Assembly (NCBI GenBank): GCA_025353985.1
Contig: JANXNT010000798.1
Coordinates: 1-15,590 of the forward strand
Length of the DNA: 15,590 nucleotides
From: Limnoglobus sp.
GTDB taxonomy: Bacteria; Planctomycetota; Planctomycetia; Gemmatales; Gemmataceae
Direction: 5' to 3'
This document shows, in pieces, positions 1 to 6,891 of the stretch. Position numbers and translations under genes: made by a program. The notes beneath the pieces are model-generated. The model searched no databases and was not told where the DNA came from. It saw only the letters and a program-made list of their open reading frames with translations. Within the stretch, counting starts at the first letter, position 1. Each line of letters opens with the position of its first letter.

Positions 1-582
1 CAGAAGTAACAGGAAGCCACCCGCGAACAGCCATGCTTGTTCGACTAAACGCAGGCTCGGTTCGGTGACGAGCGGGTAGCCGAGAAGCGAGATCAAACTC
101 CCGGCGTTGCTTGCGGCATAGAGGAAATACGGGTCTTTCGATGCGGGGTGCCCCGTGTACGCGAACCAGCGTTGGAGCAGTGGCGCACTCGTGGACACCG
201 CAAAGAACGGCACGCCAATCGCGACTGCCAGCAGTGCGAGTGTTCCGAACATTGGGAACGAGGTGCTTTGCGGGGCGAGCGATTTCACAATGAGGATCGG
301 CGAGTGATTGTAGCTGAGCAGCGACGCGCCACCGAGGACGAGCAGTGCGGCAAACAGCACGCCCGTGTGCAGCATCACCTGCCGGCGGGGACTCATCACG
401 GCGGTGAGTTTGTGTGCGTAAAGATACCCGAGTAACAGCACCGCTTGGAAGAACACCATGCACGTGTTCCACGCACCCGGACTGCCGCCGAGTAGCGGCA
501 AAATCATCCGGCCCACCATCGGTTGAATCATGAACAGCAACGAGGCACTGATGAACAGCGTGATGGCAAACAGCAGGGGCAC
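1..582 (-). CDS. Spermidine-synthase-like polytopic membrane protein (fused MFS/SpeE type), N-terminal part, cut by window edge
   Basis: This reading frame is open from a GTG at 582 to the left edge (194 codons, no stop); its carboxyl end lies outside the window. The translation has hydrophobic stretches near residues 2-18, 38-56, 71-90, 111-130, 152-172 and 182-194, so it is an inner-membrane protein. The segments LFMIQPMVGRMILPLLGG, WNTCMVFFQA and DPYFLYAASNAGSL are hallmarks, as I know the family, of the membrane half of fused MFS/spermidine-synthase-like proteins; the soluble aminopropyltransferase-like half would be beyond the edge. True spermidine synthesis is not established for most members. 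The GTG is chosen because GAGGG lies 6 nt upstream; a TTG two codons earlier is possible, and a TGA sits two codons before that. It follows the NYN gene on the same strand by 45 bp, so co-transcription is likely. Confidence 0.8.
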   Translation of the reverse strand, partial: MPLLFAITLFISASLLFMIQPMVGRMILPLLGGSPGAWNTCMVFFQAVLLLGYLYAHKLTAVMSPRRQVMLHTGVLFAALLVLGGASLLSYNHSPILIVKSLAPQSTSFPMFGTLALLAVAIGVPFFAVSTSAPLLQRWFAYTGHPASKDPYFLYAASNAGSLISLLGYPLVTEPSLRLVEQAWLFAGGFLLLL

Positions 583-627
583 GGTCAACCCTCAAACGTG
601 TACGAGAGATAAATGTTCGACACCGAA

Positions 628-2085
628 TTACAAACCCAATCCTGCGCCGAAACCGCTATCCAAGTCGAGATCGGCAGGCGGTGGCGTCGGCTTCGGTGGC
701 ACGGAAGCGGCCGGCGCACGTTTGCGAACGGGTGCGGCCACCGGTTGCGCGGGTGCGGGTTCCGCAGCGGCGGGTCGGCGGGCGGGGGCGGCGGCGGGTT
801 TCGCTTGCACCGGCGGGGCTTCGGCAGCGGCGGGTCGTGTGGCGGCCGGTGCGCGGCGGCGGGGTTCGGCGGGCTTGTTCGCGGGCGGCGCTTCTGCCGG
901 TGCCGGTGCTTTTACGGCAGCGGGTGCGGCCTTGCGGGGGCGATACGATGGCACATCGTCGATGCCGTCATCGTGGAGATCGTCCATCAACGCTCGCCCC
1001 AACGCACGGTCGTTCCCGAGCGGCATATCGAGATTCGGCGGACGATCGACGTTCGCCGGGCGCTCGTTGTTTAGCGGGCGATTCAACGGCGGGCGGTCGT
1101 TGTTCAACGGGCGATCATTGCTGGCTGCGATCTCCGGCAACGGCACGATTGCGGGCGGTTTCACGGGCGGGCGGACCACGCCGCCGTTTACGGGTGGATC
1201 CGTGCGCCGACTCGTTTGCTGGCGTGGCGTCGTCGTGCGGCCACCACGATTGCGATTATCGACGGGCGGCGGTGGCGGGGCCTCGATGGCCGCTTTGCGT
1301 ATCACGGGATTTTCCGGCTCGGTGCCAAACCGAACGACGACGTAAGTGCCGCTACTCTTGTGCTTCTCGATCTCGACGATGCCGTGCCGTTGTGCATCTT
1401 CGAGCAACTCGCTGAACGTGTTGTAGCCGTGATAGCCTTCGTTGAACGATGGCTTCTTGCGCTTCATCGTGTCCTTGACCATCGACGAATAGATGACTTC
1501 CTTGTTCTCTCGCCGCAGTGCTAACAGCGAGTCGAGCAACAGCGTGAAGACCTTGCGCTTCTGTTCGGGAATTTCCTCGTTGACCGTTGGCGTCGCGGCG
1601 GCGGCGCGGCCGAGGTCTTCGTAATAGATGAACTCATCGCAATTATCGCGTAGCAACTCAGACGTCGCCCCCGTCAGGCCGAGGCCGATGACGTGCTTGC
1701 CGAGTTCCTTCAATTTCGAAACGAGCGGCGAAAAATCGCTGTCTCCCGAAACGATAACGAAGGTATTGATGTGGTCTTTGGAGTACGCCAAATCGATCGC
1801 ATCAACGACGAGGCGAATGTCTGCCGAGTTTTTCCCCGTCTGGCTGCGTTTAGGAATCTCGATGAGTTCGATCGCGGCTTCGTGGAGCGGCCCCGTGTAC
1901 TGCCCGAACCGCGACCAGTCCGAATAGGCTTTCTTTACGACGATTTTGCCCTTTTCGACGAGACGTTCGAGCACTTTGCCGATCTCGAACTTGTCGCGGC
2001 GACCGTTGAAGCCGAGTGCGAGATTTTCAAAATCGATGAACACCGCCAGGGTGTGTTCGCCATCGATGCTGCGATTCGATTTCAT
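628..2085 (-). CDS. NYN-domain (LabA/DUF88, PIN-like) putative RNase with OST-HTH domain and Pro/Ala-rich tail
   Basis: Residues about 11-160 form a NYN domain: FIDFEN (Asp18), SADIRLVVDAIDLA (Asp89) and SGDSDF (Asp115, Asp117) supply the acidic residues that bind metal in this PIN-like nuclease fold. Residues about 175-253 match an OST-HTH/LOTUS RNA-binding domain (KVFTLLLDSL through GTYVVVRF). From about 260 to 485 the protein is low complexity: a proline run, then degenerate N-[ND]-[DE]-R-P motifs, then alternating Ala/Pro/Arg, probably disordered. The likely role is RNA cleavage or binding in the cytoplasm; the substrate is unknown. I start at the ATG at 2085 because GGACGG lies upstream and the domain begins about 10 residues later. 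An in-frame GTG at 2151 would add 22 residues but has no visible ribosome site. The gene is divergent from the SDR gene and upstream of the membrane-protein gene. Confidence 0.85.
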   Translation of the reverse strand: MKSNRSIDGEHTLAVFIDFENLALGFNGRRDKFEIGKVLERLVEKGKIVVKKAYSDWSRFGQYTGPLHEAAIELIEIPKRSQTGKNSADIRLVVDAIDLAYSKDHINTFVIVSGDSDFSPLVSKLKELGKHVIGLGLTGATSELLRDNCDEFIYYEDLGRAAAATPTVNEEIPEQKRKVFTLLLDSLLALRRENKEVIYSSMVKDTMKRKKPSFNEGYHGYNTFSELLEDAQRHGIVEIEKHKSSGTYVVVRFGTEPENPVIRKAAIEAPPPPPVDNRNRGGRTTTPRQQTSRRTDPPVNGGVVRPPVKPPAIVPLPEIAASNDRPLNNDRPPLNRPLNNERPANVDRPPNLDMPLGNDRALGRALMDDLHDDGIDDVPSYRPRKAAPAAVKAPAPAEAPPANKPAEPRRRAPAATRPAAAEAPPVQAKPAAAPARRPAAAEPAPAQPVAAPVRKRAPAASVPPKPTPPPADLDLDSGFGAGLGL

Positions 2086-2286
2086 GATCTGCCGTCCGAG
2101 CCGTGAAGGATTTGTCGCTTTCAGGATATTGTGCGAAGGCGTTTTGGACACCGAAAAGACGTTCGGTGTTCGCAGATAGAAGTTGGCCGGTTGCGGTCGA
2201 TCCGATTATCGTAACGAAATGCACGACCCGAACCAGACGGATTTCATTCGCTGCCGACGGGACGATTTCACCGAAGAGGACTTCCG

Positions 2287-3048
2287 ATGACGGCGACGAA
2301 TCACTTCCGGCTCGATGGCAAAGTGGCGGTGGTAACGGGGGGCGGGCAAGGCATCGGCGAGGCGATCTGTCGTCGTCTGGCCGCCGCCGGTGCGAAAGTC
2401 GGCGTGTTCGACATGTCCGCAGACAACGCAAACCGCGTCGCCAAAGACATCGGCGGCGTAGCGATGATCGGCGACCTCACGAAGGAAGCCGATCTCGAGC
2501 GCGTCTTTGGCGAAGTCGTCAAGGCCGCAGGCCCGGTCGATGTGCTCGTGAACAACGCCGGCGTCGCCAGCCGCAAGGGCCGCGATGTCTCGATTTGGGA
2601 GAGCGTTCGCGAAGATTGGGAGTACGTCATGAACATCAACGTGACGGGCCTCGTGCTCTGCTGCAAAGCCGTGCTGCCGGGGATGATCGAGAAGAAATAC
2701 GGCCGCATCGTCAACATCGCCAGCATCGCCGGTAAGGAAGGCAACCCGAAGATGGGGCCATACTCCGCCAGCAAAGCCGCTGTTATTGCGCTGACGAAAT
2801 CGCTCTCGAAGGAACTCGTCGGCAAAGGCGACATCTGCGTGAACAGCGTCTCACCCGCCGTGATTCAAACGCCGATCCTCGATCAGCTGAGCGCGGAGCA
2901 GATCAACATGATGCTGTCGAAAATCCCGCTCGGTCGCACCGGCAAACCAGACGAAGTCGCCGCGCTCGCGCACTTCCTCGCTAGCAGCGAATGCAGTTTC
3001 ACCACGGGCTTCTGCTTCGACATCAGCGGCGGTCGCGCCACGTATTAA
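2287..3048 (+). CDS. Short-chain dehydrogenase/reductase (classical SDR, NAD(P)-dependent)
   Basis: A complete 253-residue classical SDR. The nucleotide-binding glycine motif is TGGGQGIG (17-24), Asp42 at the end of the second strand favours NAD over NADP, NNAG is at 89-92, and the catalytic tetrad Asn118-Ser146-Tyr159-Lys163 is intact (YSASK). The protein is soluble and has no signal peptide. The carboxyl end, FTTGFCFDISGGRATY, resembles SDRs usually annotated as FabG-like or as sugar and polyol dehydrogenases, but the substrate cannot be read from sequence, so I give no symbol. The ATG at 2287 has a good ribosome site, GAGGA at 2276-2280 with 6 nt spacing. Its promoter would share the 2086-2286 gap with the divergent NYN gene. 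No pathway partner is adjacent on the same strand; it may be a single-gene unit ending in the palindromic block. Confidence 0.93.
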   Translation: MTATNHFRLDGKVAVVTGGGQGIGEAICRRLAAAGAKVGVFDMSADNANRVAKDIGGVAMIGDLTKEADLERVFGEVVKAAGPVDVLVNNAGVASRKGRDVSIWESVREDWEYVMNINVTGLVLCCKAVLPGMIEKKYGRIVNIASIAGKEGNPKMGPYSASKAAVIALTKSLSKELVGKGDICVNSVSPAVIQTPILDQLSAEQINMMLSKIPLGRTGKPDEVAALAHFLASSECSFTTGFCFDISGGRATY

Positions 3049-3127
3049 GCACGAGGGAACCCACGAACGTTGTGGCGGATTATGTCCCTCGCTAGCGCTT
3101 TTTGAAGTTGCACTGTTTGCAGGTACG

Positions 3128-3271
3128 CCCAGGGGTACGACGAAGCGTCTAACCCTGGTCTGTCAGATGGAACCCCGTTGGGGTAAGAATTGGCTGTGCA
3201 TTTACCCCAACGGGGTTCGATCTTTTAGCCTAGGGTTAGACGGGTTAGACTTCTTACGTCGTACCCCTGGG
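3128..3271. repeat. Middle inverted repeat nested inside the outer element
   Basis: CCCAGGGGTACGACG at 3128-3142 is the exact inverse of 3257-3271 (15 of 15), and CGTCTAACCCT at 3146-3156 is the exact inverse of 3232-3242 (11 of 11). The right half carries 14 bp (3243-3256) between its two arms, including a duplicated GGTTAGAC, where the left half has only 3 bp. The arms enclose the inner hairpin at 3170-3218. Confidence 0.85.
3170..3226 (+). terminator. Inner perfect hairpin, possible terminator of the SDR gene
   Basis: The 17-bp arms GAACCCCGTTGGGGTAA (3170-3186) and its exact inverse (3202-3218) enclose a 15-nt loop. On the + strand the stem is followed after 4 nt by TTTT (3223-3226), a weak U tract. 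The hairpin is certain as sequence; a terminator role is a guess from its place after the SDR gene, 122 bp past the stop. Confidence 0.4.
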
Positions 3272-3331
3272 TGCTTATAAACCAAGCAAATGAGATTGCA
3301 TCGTCTCCGAAACCGATGATAGCGCAACTTC

Positions 3332-3376
3332 AAAATTAGCGCTTAGGGCTAACAATTCCCGTTAGCCCGAAGCGCT
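3332..3376 (-). terminator. Hairpin downstream of the kinase gene, possible terminator
   Basis: Read on the - strand, AGCGCTT plus CGGGCTAAC pairs with GTTAGCCCT plus AAGCGCT around a 7-nt loop: 16 positions, one mismatch (3338-3376). It is followed by AATTTTG, a short U tract. It lies about 50 bp past the kinase stop codon, which fits a Rho-independent terminator, though the same sequence is part of the outer repeat element. Confidence 0.45.
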
Positions 3377-3428
3377 AGCGAGGGAGTAGCGCTATTTGTG
3401 ATCCGAAATAGACCATCAAACAGCGATT

Positions 3429-4673
3429 TCACGCATACTCGAGCAGTGCCGCGCGGAATGCCAGTACGTCCTGAAATCGGTGTTTCGGTTCGCGGGCCAG
3501 GGCTTTGTGGATCGCTTCGGCGAGGCCGGCAGGGATGTCGGAGCGACGGTCGCGGATCGGGACGGGGTTTTCGGTAGCGATCTGCACGAGTTGTGCGGGG
3601 ACTGCCTTTGGCAAGTCGTGCGCGTATTGCTTTGTGAGTAGCGAATACAGCGTGGCGGCGGCGGAGTATTGGTCGGCGGCGGGCTTGGCGTCGCGGTAGT
3701 GCGTCACTTGCTCAGGGGCCATGTACGCAGGCGTTCCGCCGATATCGCCCTGCATCGTTAACCCGCTCAGTTGCGACGTTTCATAAACGCGGGCCAACCC
3801 GAAATCGGCGAGTTTCGCGGTGCGTTTGCCACCGGCTGGGCTGGCGATCAGGATGTTCGCCGGCTTGATATCGCGATGGACGAAGCCTTTCGAATGGGCA
3901 TGCGCAAGTCCACCAAGCATCTGGCAAATCAACCTTACGGCTGTCTTCACATCCAACGGCCCGCGTTCGTTCAGCACCTTCCGCGCGTCTGGCCCGAGTA
4001 CCAATTCCATCACCAGAAAGATCGTCCCGTTCGATTCGCTCACATCGTGAAAGCCGACGATGTTCGAATGCTGCAACTCGCGAAGGATTTTGCATTCGCG
4101 AACAAAACGCTCGGTGTGCTTGCGAACGGTGCCTATCGCGGACGTGATCGTTTTGATCGCGACATCGACGCCATCCGCGAGCCGCGTCGCACGGTACACG
4201 ACGCCCATGCCACCGCGTCCGAGTTCGCCACCGATCTCGTAGCCAGGCGGCGCGAATTCCTCCGTGGCATCGTAGACCAGCGTGTGGGGCGGAGCGTGGG
4301 ATCGCTCGTAGTCGACGGTCACATCCCGATTCGGTTGCGGCAGATCGAGTGTCACTTGATCGAGTAGGGTCGGCAGAACAACCGACACTTTGAACGTAGT
4401 GTGCCCCGCCGAAATTTCGTCGCCGTCCACGATGTCGGCGGTTTCGATGCGTGTGCCATTAACAGAAGTGCCGTTGCGGCTTTTCAGGTCGAGAACGCGA
4501 CAGCGTGGCGGGTTGATTTCGACGACGAATTGACGCCGCGAAAAGTACGGATCGTCGTACGACAATTGCAAGTGCGCATCGTCGACACGCCCGACGAGGA
4601 ACGTATCGTGCCCGTCGAAAGTAAACTCCCGGCCCTGATGCGGCCCCGACGTCACAATCAGTTTGAGTTCCAC
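3429..4673 (-). CDS. FHA-domain serine/threonine protein kinase (Hanks type)
   Basis: A 414-residue cytoplasmic kinase without membrane segments. Residues 1-97 are an FHA phosphothreonine-binding domain: GR 28-29, Ser45, RNG 66-68 and NG 72-73 are present, but the usual His of the SxxH motif is Gln48 (SRRQ). Residues 145-413 are a protein kinase domain with the full active set: glycine loop GRGGMGVV 152-159, Lys174 (VAIK), HRDIKPAN 266-273, DFG 290-292 and APE 319-321, so it should be active on Ser/Thr. The start is the GTG at 4673: GGGAGG sits 5 nt upstream and the protein then begins VELKLIVTSGPHQG, as FHA proteins often do. The frame stays open to an ATG at 4838 but that extension resembles no domain. 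It is convergent with the SDR gene and divergent from cimA; the target is unknown. Confidence 0.92.
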   Translation of the reverse strand: MELKLIVTSGPHQGREFTFDGHDTFLVGRVDDAHLQLSYDDPYFSRRQFVVEINPPRCRVLDLKSRNGTSVNGTRIETADIVDGDEISAGHTTFKVSVVLPTLLDQVTLDLPQPNRDVTVDYERSHAPPHTLVYDATEEFAPPGYEIGGELGRGGMGVVYRATRLADGVDVAIKTITSAIGTVRKHTERFVRECKILRELQHSNIVGFHDVSESNGTIFLVMELVLGPDARKVLNERGPLDVKTAVRLICQMLGGLAHAHSKGFVHRDIKPANILIASPAGGKRTAKLADFGLARVYETSQLSGLTMQGDIGGTPAYMAPEQVTHYRDAKPAADQYSAAATLYSLLTKQYAHDLPKAVPAQLVQIATENPVPIRDRRSDIPAGLAEAIHKALAREPKHRFQDVLAFRAALLEYA

Positions 4674-5060
4674 ACACGCCTCCCACAATCGAGCCACTCT
4701 GCCAGTCAGAGTATCGTATTCCACGGCGGAAAGTGCGGTTTTTTGGCACGGTTCAAGTGGTAGGCACATTCCATGTGCCGTTGGGACAGTTTGCGGCATA
4801 CGACGAAGCGAGCCGGTTTGGCAGCACCCGAACGGCACAATTCGTTCATTCCGTGCGCAGGAAACGTCGTGTTTCGAAGACTCACCACGACTCCCTATCT
4901 AGCGATTCCACGAATTCTTCGGGCGGACGCCGAAGATCAACCAGAACGGCGGACGCCCGTGAAATATCGGAGCGTCGCCACTTCGACTCTGAAGTTCAAA
5001 ATTGACGTGGCCAACAAGTCGATCGCCATTCTGCTCGATTGACCGCGAACGCGATGCGCG
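4674..5060. other. Divergent intergenic stretch without a gene
   Basis: No convincing coding region is seen; the short frames here have no recognisable domain and poor codon choice. One small perfect hairpin, GGCACAT-TCC-ATGTGCC, lies at 4763-4779 with no T tract on either strand, so I do not call it a terminator. The kinase promoter must lie in the left part and the cimA promoter appears just to the right, at 5061. Confidence 0.6.
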
Positions 5061-5089
5061 TTGACTTTGTGCGAACCTAAGAGTAATTT
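5061..5089 (+). promoter_or_regulatory. Candidate sigma-70-type promoter of the cimA leader
   Basis: TTGACT at 5061-5066 matches the -35 consensus at five of six positions. After exactly 17 nt comes TAATTT at 5084-5089, a weaker -10 match. A start near 5096 would give a leader of about 195 nt before cimA, holding a small ORF and a terminator. The call is based on sequence only. Confidence 0.45.
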
Positions 5090-5142
5090 CTATTAAGACA
5101 CAATCCCTGAGAGCCTCTGCTGTGCTTCATCTGTCACCCATT

Positions 5143-5205
5143 ATGATTGTCTCGGTAGCGATTGCCAGCGCGCAGGAAGTGCGCGTCGTCGTCGGTACGG
5201 GATGA
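5143..5205 (+). CDS. Putative Val/Ile-rich leader peptide upstream of cimA
   Basis: A 20-codon ORF, ATG at 5143 and TGA at 5203. The peptide is MIVSVAIASA followed by QEVRVVVGTG: Ile at 2 and 7, Val at 3, 5, 13, 15, 16 and 17, with three consecutive GTC codons at 5185-5193. It ends one nucleotide before an antiterminator arm (5207-5214) and 34 nt before an intrinsic terminator, which is how leader peptides of ilv, leu and phe attenuators are placed. Against it: no clear Shine-Dalgarno sequence precedes the ATG, and GTC runs are not rare in G+C-rich genomes. A weak alternative start is the GTG at 5179 just after AGGA. The role would be to stall ribosomes when charged valyl- (or isoleucyl-) tRNA is scarce, not to make a functional protein. 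Confidence 0.5.
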   Translation: MIVSVAIASAQEVRVVVGTG

Positions 5206-5206
5206 C

Positions 5207-5246
5207 CTCTGGGGCGGGTTTGGACACCGAACGCAATCCCCCGGAG
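5207..5246 (+). promoter_or_regulatory. Antiterminator stem competing with the cimA-leader terminator
   Basis: CTCTGGGG at 5207-5214 can pair with CCCCGGAG at 5239-5246: 8 bp including one G-U, loop of 24 nt. The right arm is the left arm of the terminator, so the two structures exclude each other. A ribosome stalled on the GTC codons would leave 5207-5214 free, whereas one that reached the TGA at 5203-5205 would cover it. The pairing is seen in the sequence; the mechanism is inferred. Confidence 0.5.
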
Positions 5247-5268
5247 CAGTATATGCTTCGGGTTTTTT
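5240..5268 (+). terminator. Intrinsic terminator (attenuator) in the cimA leader
   Basis: CCCGGAGCA (5240-5248) pairs with TGCTTCGGG (5254-5262), nine pairs with one G-U, around the loop GTATA, and is followed at once by six T residues (5263-5268). This is a textbook Rho-independent terminator. It lies only 22 bp before the cimA start. The nearest upstream gene is divergent, so there is no + strand gene for it to end, which argues for an attenuator. Confidence 0.75.
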
Positions 5269-5290
5269 CATTGATACACGGGAGCAGAAC

Positions 5291-6856
5291 GTGACGCGCA
5301 TCGCAATCTACGACACGACCCTTCGCGACGGCAGCCAAGGCGAAGGCGTGAATTTTTCATTACAAGACAAGCTGTTACTAACGAAGCGGCTCGACGACAT
5401 CGGCGTCGATTTCATCGAGGGCGGCTACCCGCTGTCGAACCCGAAAGATGCCGAGTATTTCCGGGCCGTACACGAACTGAAGCTGAAACATGCGAAGGTC
5501 GTCGCGTTCGGCATGACGCGCCGCAAAAACATCGCACCCGAAGCCGATGGCGGACTGCGGGCATTGCTCGAAGGTCAGACACCGGTCGTGACGATCGTCG
5601 GCAAGACGTGGGATTTCCAAGTGACGGAGATTCTGAATGCGACGCTCGAAGAAAACCTGAAAATGATCGGCGACTCGATCGCGTTTTGTCGTTCGCAGGG
5701 GCCGGAAGTTTTCTACGATGCCGAACATTTTTTCGACGGCTACCGGGCGAACCCCAAGTATGCATTGCAGACGCTTCAGGCCGCCGAAACGGGCGGGGCG
5801 ACGTGCCTCATTTTGTGCGATACGAACGGTGGCACGATGCCCGAGTTCATCGCCGAAGTCGTTGCGGTCGTGTGCAAAGCGGTGAAGGTGCAGGTGGGGA
5901 TTCACTGTCATAACGACTGCGAACTCGCGGTGGCAAACACGCTTGCCGGGGTGCGGGCCGGTGCCACGCAGGTGCAAGGCACGCTCAACGGCTTCGGCGA
6001 GCGGTGCGGCAACGCCGACCTCATCACCACCGCCGCAAACCTCACGTTGAAGTACGGTTACGAACTGCTGACGCCGGACAGCCTTCGCCGCCTCACCGAA
6101 GTGTCGCGCTATGCCTACGAACTCGCGAACATGAACTTCCGCAACAACCAGCCGTTCGTGGGGCAGAGCGCGTTCGCGCACAAAGGCGGAATGCACACGC
6201 ACGCGGTGGCGAAGAACCCATCGAGCTACGAGCACATCGACCCGGCGATCGTCGGCAACGAACGCCGCGTCCTCGTCAGCGAGCTTTCGGGTCAGTCGAC
6301 GATCCTGAGCAAAACGCAGAAGTATCAGATCAATCACGACAAAGCGACGATGTCGGCGATTCTGAATCGCGTGCAAGATCTGGAGAACGCGGGGTACGAA
6401 TTCGAGGCCGCCGAGGGGTCGTTCGACATCATCGTCAAGAAAGTCGTCGGCACCTATAAGCCGTGGTTCGACCGGCTCGCGTATCGGGTGAACATCGAAC
6501 AAGGCGCATCGGGTGCGCCGGTCACCGAAGCCACGGTGAAACTCCGGCTCGCGGGTTCGATCGAACACACCGTGAGCGAAGGCGATGGCCCCGTAAACGC
6601 GCTCGATGCAGCACTACGCAAGGCGCTCGTTGCGTATTATCCACGGCTCGACGAAATGCTGTTGGTCGATTACAAGGTGCGCGTCGTGAACCCGAAAGAA
6701 GGCACGGCGGCCCGCGTCCGGGTGATTATCGAATCGCGCGATCACCGCTCGACGTGGGGCACCGTCGGCGTCAGCGAGAACCTCATCGAAGCCTCGTGGT
6801 TGGCGCTGGTCGATGCCATCGAGTATAAATTGTTCAAGGACGAAGAGCCGGCGTGA
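5291..6856 (+). CDS. cimA: Citramalate synthase (TIGR00977-type, LeuA superfamily)
   Basis: A 521-residue acyl-CoA lyase-type synthase that condenses pyruvate and acetyl-CoA to (R)-citramalate, the first step of the threonine-independent route to 2-oxobutyrate and isoleucine. The amino end IYDTTLRDGSQGEG (6-19), the segment FIEGGYPLSNPKDAEYF and HCHND (205-209, metal ligands) are typical of the CimA group rather than LeuA; the catalytic Arg12-Asp13 pair is present. Residues about 390-515 form the LeuA-type regulatory domain, which in this family binds the feedback inhibitor. The length suits the family (about 520-540). The GTG at 5291 is chosen because GGGAG lies 6 nt upstream and homology begins at once; the frame is open to an ATG at 5162 but that stretch overlaps the leader ORF and terminator. 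An alternative in the same superfamily would be a homocitrate or isopropylmalate synthase, which I consider less likely. First gene of the cimA-uma2-uma2-valS group. Confidence 0.92.
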   Translation: MTRIAIYDTTLRDGSQGEGVNFSLQDKLLLTKRLDDIGVDFIEGGYPLSNPKDAEYFRAVHELKLKHAKVVAFGMTRRKNIAPEADGGLRALLEGQTPVVTIVGKTWDFQVTEILNATLEENLKMIGDSIAFCRSQGPEVFYDAEHFFDGYRANPKYALQTLQAAETGGATCLILCDTNGGTMPEFIAEVVAVVCKAVKVQVGIHCHNDCELAVANTLAGVRAGATQVQGTLNGFGERCGNADLITTAANLTLKYGYELLTPDSLRRLTEVSRYAYELANMNFRNNQPFVGQSAFAHKGGMHTHAVAKNPSSYEHIDPAIVGNERRVLVSELSGQSTILSKTQKYQINHDKATMSAILNRVQDLENAGYEFEAAEGSFDIIVKKVVGTYKPWFDRLAYRVNIEQGASGAPVTEATVKLRLAGSIEHTVSEGDGPVNALDAALRKALVAYYPRLDEMLLVDYKVRVVNPKEGTAARVRVIIESRDHRSTWGTVGVSENLIEASWLALVDAIEYKLFKDEEPA

Positions 6857-6891
6857 CGGGCGGTGAACCGATCTGGATCCGAGGAAGACCC

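Larger units (their letters stand above)
3085..3385. repeat. Outer inverted repeat of a nested palindromic element
   Basis: The arm TCCCTCGCTAGCGCTT at 3085-3100 is repeated in exact inverse at 3370-3385 (16 of 16). A second pair just inside is TTTGAAGTTGC at 3101-3111 against GCAACTTCAAA at 3324-3334 (11 of 11). The right side carries extra sequence between its two arms (3336-3369), which forms its own hairpin. I recall CCCTCGCTAGCGCTTCGGGCT-like repeats as common in planctomycete genomes, but that is memory, not a search. No clear target-site duplication flanks it. Confidence 0.85.
3049..3428. other. Intergenic region between convergent genes, filled by nested inverted repeats
   Basis: No credible gene is present. 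The 380 bp separate the 3' ends of the SDR gene (+) and the kinase gene (-). Most of the stretch, 3085-3385, consists of inverted repeats nested one inside another, listed separately. The region may act in transcription termination from both sides, or may simply be where mobile or REP-like palindromes have collected. Confidence 0.75.

Noticed and set aside
530..1415. Several long + strand frames (530-1345, 613-1074, 681-1415)
   Set aside because: They are antisense to the NYN gene's repetitive Pro/Ala-rich tail, whose G+C bias keeps other frames open; the translations are Gly/Ala/Arg-rich and show no domain.
3085..3385. Insertion sequence
   Set aside because: Inverted repeats are present but there is no transposase frame, and no clear target-site duplication was found.
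4763..4779. Hairpin GGCACAT-TCC-ATGTGCC as a terminator
   Set aside because: The stem is perfect but there is no T tract after it on either strand and the loop is only 3 nt.
4706..5042. Small frames on both strands in the kinase-cimA gap
   Set aside because: Low-quality translations, no ribosome site that decides for any of them, and overlap with each other; treated as non-coding.
5096..5268. T-box riboswitch in the cimA leader
   Set aside because: GGGTTTGGACACCG at 5216-5229 only loosely resembles the T-box core, its TGGA would not match the acceptor end expected for tRNA-Val or tRNA-Ile, and no Stem I is evident. A covariance search with the T-box model would settle it.
5162..5290. Longer cimA protein starting at the ATG at 5162
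   Set aside because: This would put 43 unrelated residues before the conserved IYDTTLRDG start and run through the terminator hairpin; the GTG at 5291 has a good ribosome site.
5378..6568. 396-codon - strand frame opposite cimA
   Set aside because: It is antisense to a well-recognised enzyme; the translation is rich in Arg, His and Val without any motif, as expected from a shadow frame.
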